Below, piece after piece: positions 16,768 through 25,028 of a stretch of 64,000 nt of DNA. The stretch lies in the NCBI RefSeq assembly GCF_905397435.1, contig NZ_CAJPVI010000031.1, forward strand, positions 48,772 to 112,771, written 5' to 3'. How positions within the stretch are numbered: the stretch's first letter is position 1; every line of letters begins with the position of its first letter. Under the pieces are notes generated by a model, which saw only the letters and a program-made list of their open reading frames with translations, was not told where the DNA came from and did no database searches. The position numbers and the translations under genes are program-made. This DNA comes from Cupriavidus numazuensis. Its GTDB lineage: Bacteria > Pseudomonadota > Gammaproteobacteria > Burkholderiales > Burkholderiaceae.

Positions 16768-17814
16768 CTACCGTGGTCTATTGCGCCAAGCGATGTCAAC
16801 GTTCTCCGCAGTGTTTGCCTCGTGCAGGATACGAAGCGCATTATCCGAGTACCTCGGGTGTCGCTGGCTTCCAAACTCGAATACCATCACGTTCGCGGGG
16901 TCCGCATCGACGTTAAGGTGGTCTCGAAGCGCCTTGCATTTCGGGGCCGTCAACTTAAGCCTTTCCGCAAGGCTTTGAGGGCTAAGGTAGTACTTTTTCT
17001 GAAGGTCAACTTCGCGAATAGCCGCCGCCGCAGCTGGGTCATCGCCTGAAACAAAGCGTACAGGCGCACCTTCCTTCTTGGTGAACCGTACCTTTACTGT
17101 TGGACCTTCACCGGCAACGTTACTTGCTAGTGTCATAAGCCGGGGGAAGACGTTCTCGACCGGCGTAGCATTTCGGATGGCGCGCTCAATGCGGTCGATG
17201 TCGCGTTCAGACACAGCGATTGTGTCTGTCACATGCCCTTCCATTGCGAGCAAAGCACGAATTCGACCTCTCGCTTCATCCCGTGCTCTCTTCTTTGGCG
17301 CGAGTAACTCCGCGATTTGCCGGTACTCGCGGTCTATAAGCAGGTCGAAATCTTGCAGAGGCTGAGTCGAAATTGGCAACACCCGTAGCGGGAGGTGGTC
17401 TGCCAGCGAGTCGTCGAAATGCTCCTGAAGCAACTCGTCGATGGTGGTTATCAGAGCGCGGGCGTTCAGATAAAGGACATCCTCCGTGAGCACGAGCATC
17501 CAGTGTTGAGCGGCATCCCGCATGGCGTCGAGCGCGCGAATCGTTCCCGCTTGGCCCGCAGTGATGTAGCCAGAGGATGTCGCGACATTGAGTGCTTTCT
17601 CCAAACCAATGGATATGCCTTTTTCCTTGTCGAAGACGGGCTGAGACCGCTGAACAAGCAGAGCTTTAATCAGCATTTCGCTGCAGTGTTGTAGGTGAAG
17701 CAGTACGCTTTCTGTTCGACCATTGTCATCGTAGGCGTTGAAAATCTCGAGCCCGCGACGCAGCGATGCGAGCCCGTTCTGCTTGAGTGTTCGTGCATCG
17801 CGTTTGAGCTTCAT
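16768..17814 (-). CDS. DUF3644-domain (HEPN-like) protein
   Basis: The 348-residue protein matches DUF3644 in its first 150 residues: LKQNGLASLRRGLEIFNAYDD, LLHLQHCSEMLIKALL and the motif DAMRDAAQHWML (about 110-121), whose R-x4-H is a HEPN-type active site. The C-terminal part (about 250-348) has KKYYLSPQSLAERL, resembling a small helix-turn-helix, which may bind nucleic acid. DUF3644 proteins are frequent in defence islands. It is divergent from the Nudix gene at 18104. Confidence 0.7.
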   Translation of the reverse strand: MKLKRDARTLKQNGLASLRRGLEIFNAYDDNGRTESVLLHLQHCSEMLIKALLVQRSQPVFDKEKGISIGLEKALNVATSSGYITAGQAGTIRALDAMRDAAQHWMLVLTEDVLYLNARALITTIDELLQEHFDDSLADHLPLRVLPISTQPLQDFDLLIDREYRQIAELLAPKKRARDEARGRIRALLAMEGHVTDTIAVSERDIDRIERAIRNATPVENVFPRLMTLASNVAGEGPTVKVRFTKKEGAPVRFVSGDDPAAAAAIREVDLQKKYYLSPQSLAERLKLTAPKCKALRDHLNVDADPANVMVFEFGSQRHPRYSDNALRILHEANTAENVDIAWRNRPR

Positions 17815-18103
17815 ATTGCTTTTCGAAAAGGCCTAGGTGGCCGCTGGAGGCGGAGTGTCGGAACGCCGGCCACTAGACCGGTCGCCTACGATTGGCTATC
17901 CACATTCTGCATATAGTTTAGCTGCCATGGTCCGCTTTGAGTGCGAAGGTCTCCGGAGTATTATTTGTGATACCCGCCAAGTTCTTACGTATTGAGGCGA
18001 AGTACGGAGAGCATCTTTATCCGGGCCGACGACTGAACAGGGACTTAGGCAAAGCCGTTCGTCGAGCACCCTCCGGGTGACCATCCCTGCAAGCTCATTG
18101 ACG

Positions 18104-18526
18104 ATGCCCATAGTAAAGCGTTCAGCAGGTCTGGTTGTGATGCGTCGATTCGACGGTGATTGGCGCTGTCTAGTCCTACGCGCGTATCGGAACTGGGACT
18201 TCCCGAAAGGGCAACCAGAGCCTGGCGAAGAACTACTGCAGACGGCATTGCGCGAGACCTTGGAGGAGACTGGGCTGTCGGAGCTGGAGTTGCCTTGGGG
18301 AGAGGACTATCGCGAGACCGAACCGTACGCGAAAGCAAAGGTTGCGCGCTTCTATCTCGCGCTGTCTCGCCAGGGCGAAGTGAGTTTGCCGGTCAGTGCC
18401 GAGCTTGGCAGGCCGGAGCATCACGAGTTTCGGTGGGTGCCGCTCGACAAAGCTGAAGAGCTCCTGGCGCCGCGCATTTGGTCGATGCTGCGCTGGGCGC
18501 AGTCCGTCGTTGTGAAGGCTGGGTGA
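18104..18526 (+). CDS. Nudix hydrolase
   Basis: The 140-residue protein carries the Nudix box GQPEPGEELLQTALRETLEE (about 33-52), continued by TGL, the metal- and pyrophosphate-binding signature, preceded by RNWDFPKG. Members hydrolyse nucleoside diphosphates linked to other groups; the substrate here cannot be told. ATG 18104 (MPIVKRSAGLVVMRR) fits the family start. It is the only intact copy of three related Nudix sequences in the island, the others being a fragment at about 18657 and a ruined copy at about 24600. Confidence 0.88.
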   Translation: MPIVKRSAGLVVMRRFDGDWRCLVLRAYRNWDFPKGQPEPGEELLQTALRETLEETGLSELELPWGEDYRETEPYAKAKVARFYLALSRQGEVSLPVSAELGRPEHHEFRWVPLDKAEELLAPRIWSMLRWAQSVVVKAG

Positions 18527-18656
18527 GCCAGCTCTGCCAAGGCGTCAGGACATACTGCAACTACAGGCAACAATTTGCCTGTAAAGCGGGATTTTGGTTG
18601 TAGCGGGCAGTATGTTGCCCGTAATAGCGGGGCCTCTTGGCGGCGCAGAGGTTTCA

Positions 18657-18800
18657 TGCGGTCGCGCACAGTCACCAACGTACCTAGGCGTTCCGCAGAC
18701 CTAGTTATGATGCGGCAGTCCGGCGGACAGCGGCGCTGTTTCACCCAGCGCGCGTATCGGAACTGGGACTTCCCCAAAGGCCAGTCGATTCATTGGGAGG
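18657..18800 (+). pseudogene. Nudix gene fragment (N-terminal part)
   Basis: RRSADLVMMRQSGGQRRCFTQ followed by RAYRNWDFPKGQS (by positions 18683-18783) repeats the first 40 codons of the intact Nudix gene, down to near-identical DNA at the RNWDFPKG part. Homology stops just before the Nudix box and the frame continues into unrelated sequence. It is a truncated duplicate. Confidence 0.75.
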
Positions 18801-18810
18801 GGGCTGTCCT

Positions 18811-19455
18811 TCAGGTGAGGTCCGGTGCAATGGCCAAAGCAGCCTCCTTAGTGGCGTCGGCAGTCATCGGCGCGTTTGGAAGGCTCTGTCGTGTTCGGGC
18901 TCCGTTGACCTCGTAGTCAACTCCGTAGTAATCGACGCCAAGGATACGGATGCCAGGTCGCGACACTTGCGACATCTCGCCGACCAGATTGAACTCCTCC
19001 AGTTCTTGGAGTAGGGGCGCCGCATCCCAGTCGGCTCGCTCCACCCAGCCCATTCGCCCTACCCCGGCGATGAACCTGACCTTCGTTGGCCTCAATCGGA
19101 AGAACGCGAAGTCCAGCGCTAGAAGTTGCTCAGTACCGGGCTCATACCTCAAATAGCGAGCGAGAAGCGCATGGCTCGGCTCGAACCGCTCTGCGTCTCC
19201 GACAATCGTGAGCCGGCGGGCTGCTTGAACGTCGGTGGACCCAGGCTGGAGCACAGACAAACTCGTCCGCGAATCTGCAAGCAAATTCTTGGTGTGCTCG
19301 GCCAGTGCACTGATGCAGATAACCGGGCAATGAGCGTGGTCGGGTACATAAGGCACCACAGTTGCGTACGGGTAGCCAGGTAGGAAAGCCGAGTTGGTGG
19401 CAAGGGTGCCGTAAGCTGCTTCGTGAATCAGGCAGATTGCGTCTTCGATGAGCAT
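18811..19455 (-). CDS. Pyridoxamine 5'-phosphate oxidase-like (HugZ-type) flavin-binding protein
   Basis: The 214-residue product resembles the HugZ/PNPOx-like split-barrel proteins: AYGTLATNS, GYPYATVVPYV and SALAEHTKNLLADSRTSLSV at about 1-70, then RLTIVGDAERF, a DFAFFRLRPTKVRFIAGVGRMGWV segment (about 125-150) and a C-terminal domain with ILGVDYYGVDYEV. Relatives bind FMN or heme. The start is ATG 19455. No link to defence is evident; it may be a stray chromosomal gene carried in the island. Confidence 0.8.
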   Translation of the reverse strand: MLIEDAICLIHEAAYGTLATNSAFLPGYPYATVVPYVPDHAHCPVICISALAEHTKNLLADSRTSLSVLQPGSTDVQAARRLTIVGDAERFEPSHALLARYLRYEPGTEQLLALDFAFFRLRPTKVRFIAGVGRMGWVERADWDAAPLLQELEEFNLVGEMSQVSRPGIRILGVDYYGVDYEVNGARTRQSLPNAPMTADATKEAALAIAPDLT

Positions 19456-19576
19456 CCGGCCTCCTATGCGTACATCGCGTAACAGCACGGCCACTTTCCA
19501 CACGAGCAATCAGACTATGCGGGCCTGTGTCTGCGCCGCCTACTGTGAAGACTGTCCAATGCTGATTTGGGCAGGC

Positions 19577-19951
19577 TTACTCCGCCCACACTTCATCCAC
19601 ATCCCGCATCAGGTGCCCCGCAAGAATGTAGTCGCCAAGGCTGCATGCCTTTGCTTCCAGCGCCGCCAGGTCGTTGGCAGTCAGCCTGTCTAAATTGAAC
19701 TCGCAGTACAGGTTTCGTTGCCGGAAAGTCTCCTTGGGGCGCTTGAGGCCGGCAACCAGCGCTGCGCGCGATTTGACCGCTATGCTTTCGTGCCCCCGAT
19801 ACTCGACGCGAATGCCGAGCATTTCACCAAGACGGCCGAGCTCAATAGCGTCCTGCCATCCTGACTCGTAATCCAATTCGACCGTGGTTATGCCCTTGGT
19901 GTCCAGTAGGCGCTGCGCTTCAATTCTGCTCTTTGCGCATGCTGTCGTCAT
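19577..19951 (-). CDS. Hypothetical protein
   Basis: The family is not recognised. The 124-residue protein (MTTACAKSRIEAQRLLDTKG) has a normal charged composition and ends HLMRDVDEVWAE. The frame has no competing antisense gene and lies in the same direction as the gene at 18811, about 120 bases upstream of it. ATG 19951 is preceded by AAGGAGCATC, a good ribosome-binding site, which supports it as a real gene. Confidence 0.55.
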   Translation of the reverse strand: MTTACAKSRIEAQRLLDTKGITTVELDYESGWQDAIELGRLGEMLGIRVEYRGHESIAVKSRAALVAGLKRPKETFRQRNLYCEFNLDRLTANDLAALEAKACSLGDYILAGHLMRDVDEVWAE

Positions 19952-20081
19952 GATGCTCCTTCATCACTTCATGTCGCGTAACCGCTTTTGTTGCGGTGCG
20001 GTAATTCGCATACGCTAACCGCTGCAGCGAGTTTGCGCAATTGCGATTTCCTGCCGGGGCCAAGCGCGACAGTGAAAGGTC

Positions 20082-20109
20082 GCTAGGTGGGCCAGAGGGC
20101 CCACCTAGC
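20082..20109 (-). terminator. Strong hairpin downstream of the nuclease gene
   Basis: GCTAGGTGGGCC-AGAG-GGCCCACCTAGC forms a perfect 12-base stem 54 bases past the nuclease stop codon on the minus strand. No U-run follows, so it may act as an RNA-stabilising end or a factor-assisted terminator. Confidence 0.5.
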
Positions 20110-20163
20110 AACGTGGAAAGGCTTACCGATGACAATGAAATATCAGCATGTCTGGGCTGAGCG

Positions 20164-20910
20164 TCAATCTGCTACAGGGATGCCGGGAAGGAACTCGACG
20201 CCGGTTCGCTTGACAAGCTCACGATATGTAATCGGCTGCCCGGCGCGCGCTGAATCTGAATTCTCAATCCAGTGAGCCCATGCGCGATGGGTTGTCGCGT
20301 CGTACACGAGCTTGAACAAGTATTGCGGCACCCAGACCTGGTCTTGGCCGATGGTGGTGGGTGCGGCGGACCCAAACACTGGCCCCGTGATGACGTACAC
20401 GTCCCCTTTGGCACGCAGGACGTACTTGCGAGTTGCCTTCTCGATGCCGGCCCAGCTCTTTCGATTGTTCTGCGGCGCCTGGGGCACCATGTTGGCGAGC
20501 GAGAAACTCTGTGCCATTGCCGTGGCATTCGGCATATCCCCGGCTGGAGCCATGTGGCCTCGGTCATAGCCGGAGCTCTTGTAATCATCGAGTTCCGCGC
20601 GTTCGGCTCGAGGCAGTCGAGCATCAGCAAAGAAGCGGTTTGTCCGTTCTTCGTCCTGGGCGTCAGCGACTTGCTCGGAATTCAGTCGCTCAGCCACATA
20701 GACCGGCGTTCTCGTTGTGCCGGAGTGCAACACGGCGAAAGCATCAAAGCACAGGGCGCGCGGCTTAAGGCTTTGGGCGTTCCGAACCTGTGGAACGACG
20801 CCTTTCGCAAAGAACCGTGAGCAACTTTCAAAGCCCGTTGTTGCATGAACGGGCACTGTGACGCCCAGGCAAATGGCAGCGGCTGCAGCCAGCCGTAAAA
20901 CAAATTTCAT
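20164..20910 (-). CDS. Secreted DNA/RNA non-specific endonuclease (NucA/NUC family)
   Basis: The 248-residue protein starts with a Sec signal peptide (MKFVLRLAAAAAICLGVTVP, cut after HA near 23). The beta-beta-alpha-metal core shows YDRGHMAPAGDM (115-126) with catalytic H119 and the metal-ligand asparagine in SLANMVPQ (N140). It should cleave DNA and RNA in the periplasm or outside the cell. Cysteines at 30 and 54 could form a disulphide. In this setting it could destroy incoming DNA or serve nutrient use; neither is shown. Confidence 0.88.
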   Translation of the reverse strand: MKFVLRLAAAAAICLGVTVPVHATTGFESCSRFFAKGVVPQVRNAQSLKPRALCFDAFAVLHSGTTRTPVYVAERLNSEQVADAQDEERTNRFFADARLPRAERAELDDYKSSGYDRGHMAPAGDMPNATAMAQSFSLANMVPQAPQNNRKSWAGIEKATRKYVLRAKGDVYVITGPVFGSAAPTTIGQDQVWVPQYLFKLVYDATTHRAWAHWIENSDSARAGQPITYRELVKRTGVEFLPGIPVAD

Positions 20911-20996
20911 TGATTGCTTCCTTCGGTTATCTAACCCATCCTGACCTGCAAGGAAGGGGCCGGAAGGATAGCACTCACCCGAAGATACTTCAGCAG

Positions 20997-22390
20997 TTAA
21001 GGCTGCGGACGAAGCATGACCAGTCCCTGGTTGCTTACCGCTACGACAGTGCCGTTATCTGACACAGCAAGCGCTGCCGTAAGAACAAGGCCCGCTGGGG
21101 CATTTTGAAGCTTGGTATTGAGGTCGACCACCGCACCGGACGACCAAAGGACGGCTTTCCAGGCACCATTTGCGGCCTGAGCTGTCCCCACAACATCGCC
21201 ATTGAGATTGATGGCGACTGGCGTGGCCGACTTTCCTCCAAGGGTGCCGAGGTCCGAAATCTGCCCCGCCTGAGTCCAGATGAATGCCCGGACTTGCCCC
21301 GCACCGTTGAGAGCGCTCCCTATTACCTTTCCATTCTTGATGGCGGTTGCGAATGAGTGCTTTCCGCCCAGCGTGCCAATATCCCTCATGACACCGGAAC
21401 TCCACCAGAAGGCGTGTGTGTTGCCGGACGAGGTCAATGAATTGCCCACCGCCTCGGTTCCTGATTGATTCACATTCGTTGCTACAGCGGCGTCGCCTCC
21501 TAGCGTCCCCAGGTCGGTTATGCCTTCCGCCTGGCCCCACCGGACAGCTCTCTGCCGACCCGGGCGGTCCTGTGCCCAACCTACGATGGCTTCACCGCCT
21601 TGACTGATGGCGGCAGCGGAGGACTCCTTGCCATCAAGTGTGCCCAAATCTGTCATCCCACCAGACTGCCAGCGAAAGGCGTGCTGTTGGCCGTTGCGCG
21701 TCTCAGAGTTGCAAGCTACATCGCCGTTAGCGCTGATTGCAACCGCATCGGAGTTCTTCCCACCCAAGGTGCCAAGGTCGAGCATCCCTCCGCTGGCCGT
21801 CCACAAGAAGGCATGCAATGGCCCCGACTGGCATGAGACACTTTTACGACCTTCCCGGCAGCATTTATCGCTTGTGCCGCAGAGTTCGCGCCGCCAAGTG
21901 TGCCGAGGTCTTGAAGGGAGGAGTTGGCGTAGGTGAATGCGTGGACTGCCCCACGGGAGGTCGTTCCGAATCCGGCAACTTGGCCGCTGCCGTTGATGCC
22001 GTCGGGTAGGACAGCGGACACTGGTTTGCCTAAGTTCAACGGAATGACACTATAGGCTGTCGGTCCGGTTGACAGGCTGAAGTCGTCGACCATGAAGCTC
22101 GCGCCACCGTTGTGGATTTCGACGCGCGCGATAGCAGCATTCTTCGACGTGACAGAGAGCAATTGATTTGTGACGCTCTCGTGCAGAGTGTGTATCTTAG
22201 ATGTGGTCAACGAAAAGGTGAGGCAAGTCAGTGAGCGAAATCTTAACTGGCCATCAATTTCCCAATCGGCGGCGACAGTCTCTTTGCCACCAAGAGGTAG
22301 GAAAGTCGATTTTTCCGTTGAGCGTCGTTCCGAACGGAAATGGCGACTCATGGTTGCTTCGACATCGATACGCACAGCAGCAGTTGGCAA
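20997..22390 (-). pseudogene. HAF-repeat extracellular protein, frameshifted
   Basis: Two overlapping frames together encode a protein with repeated HAF units (HAFLWTASGGMLDLGTLGGKNSDA-like blocks of about 45 residues, seven or more). The upstream frame (22390-21716) ends in nonsense after LGTLGGANSAAQAINAAGKVV, and the downstream frame (to 20997) begins with LHAFLWTASGGM. The frameshift lies at about 21820-21850. The N-terminus has no signal peptide, so the 5' end is probably also damaged. Confidence 0.7.
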
Positions 22391-22484
22391 TGGTCGAGCA
22401 AGTTTCCTAGAATTCTCGAAGATTCAGGATGCTGCCTCGATTGATGTCATAAGCGCTAACTGTTGTGGACAAAAACGAAAATCG

Positions 22485-23621
22485 ATGAAAAAAATTAGAA
22501 TAATAGTTGCGTCGTTCGTATTTATTTCTTCAGCGACTATAGGTGCGCAACCGACTGACTTTAACTTGGCCGATTCCTCCGCAACATTTCATGTCGTTGT
22601 GTCTTGGGTTGACGAGAATGGAGCTCATTCGACAAGCGGAACGGGGATACGTGTAGCGCCGAAAGGAACAATACTTACAGCGGCGCATCTTTTCCCAGAG
22701 TCCTCTTCTATTTTGTCCGAGAATGGAAAAAAACGCATTGAAGTCGTAGTAAATATTTCTGGTCCTGGCGTGCCAATTGTCCAAAAGCATCTTCGATGTG
22801 AGGTGATTCGCGCAGCGCGCATAGCTTTTTGCGACAATCCAGACTTGCGGTCGAATAATGTTGTTTCTGTCGATTGGGGCTCAGCCCCATTCGAACAACA
22901 ACAAGTTTGGATACGAGGCTACTCGAAAGGCGGGCCGCTGAAAGGTGCCCGGGGGTTCGTTACGTTACCAGGGAAGCCTATAACCGCAACGGACGCACTT
23001 CTTGCGATTGGTTACAGCGGTGGGCCCGTCTATTACAGCAAGAAGGTTATAGGTCTTGTTGAGGATGGCGAAAAGGTTGCGGAGATTAATGATGTGACGA
23101 CAATGGGTTTGGGACGATTTGTCGTCTTGTCAGACGTCAAGAAATTCATTCCGGAGGCACGGATGAAGTCCATCACCAATCCATTCGCTGATGATGCTAT
23201 TAAGGCATATGAAAAAGATATGGAGGGAAAGGCTCCATTTATGCCGATTGGCATCCCAAACCGTTACTTCGGAACGGATAAGGACGGGCGCCTTTTAGAG
23301 TATGAGTCAATTGGTGATGCGAACCCTCCCAATACTCTTTCTCTTTCGTATACCGTCAATGTTACGGCATCAGCGCATAATGGTTTTTCGAAAACCCGCA
23401 CCCCTTATCGCATGACATTCAAGCCACAGCCTGGCTTCAAGATTGTAGGGTATCAGGTGGAAAAGCTGAGCGTTAATGGTCTGGTTAATGAAAAGGGTGT
23501 TATTCATGCCAATGGCTCTTCATTGGATTATTCGTTTGAATTAGAAAGCGGGCCTGTTTATGACCGCTTTCGGGGTTGGATGAAAGCAACCGTGTCGGTG
23601 CAACAAGAATTTGCTAAATAG
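22485..23621 (+). CDS. Secreted trypsin-like serine protease
   Basis: The 378-residue product, taken from ATG 22485, has a lipophilic N-terminus MKKIRIIVASFVFISSATIG with likely cleavage after GA-Q at 21. The protease fold shows GTILTAAHLF (H68), an aspartate in FCDNPD (117 or 120) and GYSGGPVY (S178). The C-terminal 170 residues are not recognised and may bind substrate or envelope. The frame extends upstream but without protein character. It starts an operon with the CHAP-like gene 8 bases downstream; GC is lower than average. Confidence 0.78.
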   Translation: MKKIRIIVASFVFISSATIGAQPTDFNLADSSATFHVVVSWVDENGAHSTSGTGIRVAPKGTILTAAHLFPESSSILSENGKKRIEVVVNISGPGVPIVQKHLRCEVIRAARIAFCDNPDLRSNNVVSVDWGSAPFEQQQVWIRGYSKGGPLKGARGFVTLPGKPITATDALLAIGYSGGPVYYSKKVIGLVEDGEKVAEINDVTTMGLGRFVVLSDVKKFIPEARMKSITNPFADDAIKAYEKDMEGKAPFMPIGIPNRYFGTDKDGRLLEYESIGDANPPNTLSLSYTVNVTASAHNGFSKTRTPYRMTFKPQPGFKIVGYQVEKLSVNGLVNEKGVIHANGSSLDYSFELESGPVYDRFRGWMKATVSVQQEFAK

Positions 23622-23629
23622 GAGGGGGT

Positions 23630-24367
23630 ATGAATCGCAGAGATTTTTTGGCCGGAGGTACATCTTTTTGTGTTTCTTTGAGTCTCACCGGAAATTCCTT
23701 CGCGCAAACTACACAAGGTGAGGATGTGGACTATGTCGATTACGTCGCTAGTCCGCCGCAGGCCTATCAACCCTATGGAACGTCGCCGCCCTTGGCCGCG
23801 CAAATAGAAAAATCCAAAAAGCTGATGGAGAAAGCCCCAGAAGCGACGACACCCAGTGATGTATTGAAATATTATGAGACTCTTCAGGATAGAAATGAAC
23901 ATGGTGAGTTATATAATGCTGCATGGGCAAATGAATGGAATCCGGTTATAGTGGAGTTCTATCACTCAACTAGTCTGCCAAAAGCGCAAATATATTCTCA
24001 AGGTGACACGATTGCTTGGTGTGCCGCTTGTTTGAACTACGTTTTAAACCGGCTCGGAAAGCAAAGTACGGGAAACGCAATGTCTGGAAGTTTTAGGCTC
24101 GGAAAGGGTTTGGGGAGTGAAACCGAAACGCCAAAAATTGGAGAAGACATTATTGTATTCAAGCGGTCCACTGGGGTTGATGTCGGTCACGGGCATGTGG
24201 GTATATACATGGGAGAAACTGATGCTCATTATCTTGTGCTAGGTGGAAATCAAAAAGCCGGCAAGAGATACTCCTCCATAAACACGACTCGCATCCCGAA
24301 AATCGGCGCAGGGCTTAAGCTTGCATCTTTCCGAAGCTTCGCCTCGATACCGAATAGGCGGTCGTAG
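23630..24367 (+). CDS. Exported CHAP/NlpC-like amidase (TIGR02594-like)
   Basis: The 245-residue protein begins MNRRDFLAGGTSF, a twin-arginine signal, with cleavage near NSFA-Q (25). The catalytic domain (about 120-240) has DTIAWCAACLNYVLNRLG with C131, a GEDIIVFKR strand and GHGHVGIYMG with the histidine, the order of CHAP/NlpC-P60 cysteine peptidases that cut peptidoglycan cross-bridges. It follows the protease gene by 8 bases, with GGAGGGGG as ribosome-binding site. The pair may attack or remodel cell wall. Confidence 0.78.
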   Translation: MNRRDFLAGGTSFCVSLSLTGNSFAQTTQGEDVDYVDYVASPPQAYQPYGTSPPLAAQIEKSKKLMEKAPEATTPSDVLKYYETLQDRNEHGELYNAAWANEWNPVIVEFYHSTSLPKAQIYSQGDTIAWCAACLNYVLNRLGKQSTGNAMSGSFRLGKGLGSETETPKIGEDIIVFKRSTGVDVGHGHVGIYMGETDAHYLVLGGNQKAGKRYSSINTTRIPKIGAGLKLASFRSFASIPNRRS

Positions 24368-24599
24368 CACTTCTTCCACGCGATAACTGACGCGGCGATG
24401 GCTACGAGAGCGCTTCCAGGTGGAGTGGAAATAGCCTAGGGGCGTACTTTGGCGCGGCCATTTACTAGTAGTAAGCAATGCCGGGTGGTAAGCGCCAATC
24501 GCAACCGAAAGATTCCGTCTCCTGCTAGCGTTATCGCCGTCTAGGCCTTTCTGCACGGGCAGAAGGCTTAGCCACGGTCGAAGTTGCACCATTGCCACG

Positions 24600-25014
24600 A
24601 TGAGCTGTACGCCGTGTCAGCAGGCGCCTCATTAGGTGGGCACGGCTGGACCGCGGGCCAGAGTCGTGCGCGCGTGCCGGAATTGGGACTTCCCGTAAGG
24701 GCTGTCCGAACCTGGCGAATAGCTCCGGCAAACCGCGCTGCACGAGACCACCGAGGAGACGGGGTTGTCTGAGCTGGAATTGCCCTAGGACGAGGACTAT
24801 CGCGAGACCGAGCCGTATTCGAAGGGTAAGGTTGCGCGCCTCTATCTAGCGCTTTCTCCCCAGGGAGAAGTGCACCTACCGGTCAGTCCTGAGCTAGGTC
24901 GGCCGGAGCATCACGAGTTTCGATGGATGCCCCTGCAGAGAGCTCAGGAACTGCTGTCGCTGCGGCTCTTGCCTATTCTGCTATGGGCACAGGACACTCT
25001 CGGGACGGGATACA
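24600..25014 (+). pseudogene. Decayed Nudix hydrolase gene
   Basis: Reading in the frame of the intact copy gives RNWDFP-stop-G, EPGE-stop-LRQTALHETTEETG, LELP-stop-DEDYRETEPY and then an open stretch LGRPEHHEFRWMPL to the end. Three in-frame stop codons (TAA near 24696, TAG near 24720, TAG near 24786) prove decay, while sequence similarity to the gene at 18104 runs over nearly the full length. The last part stays open into the next gene. Confidence 0.85.
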
Positions 25015-25028
25015 ACTATCATCGACAC

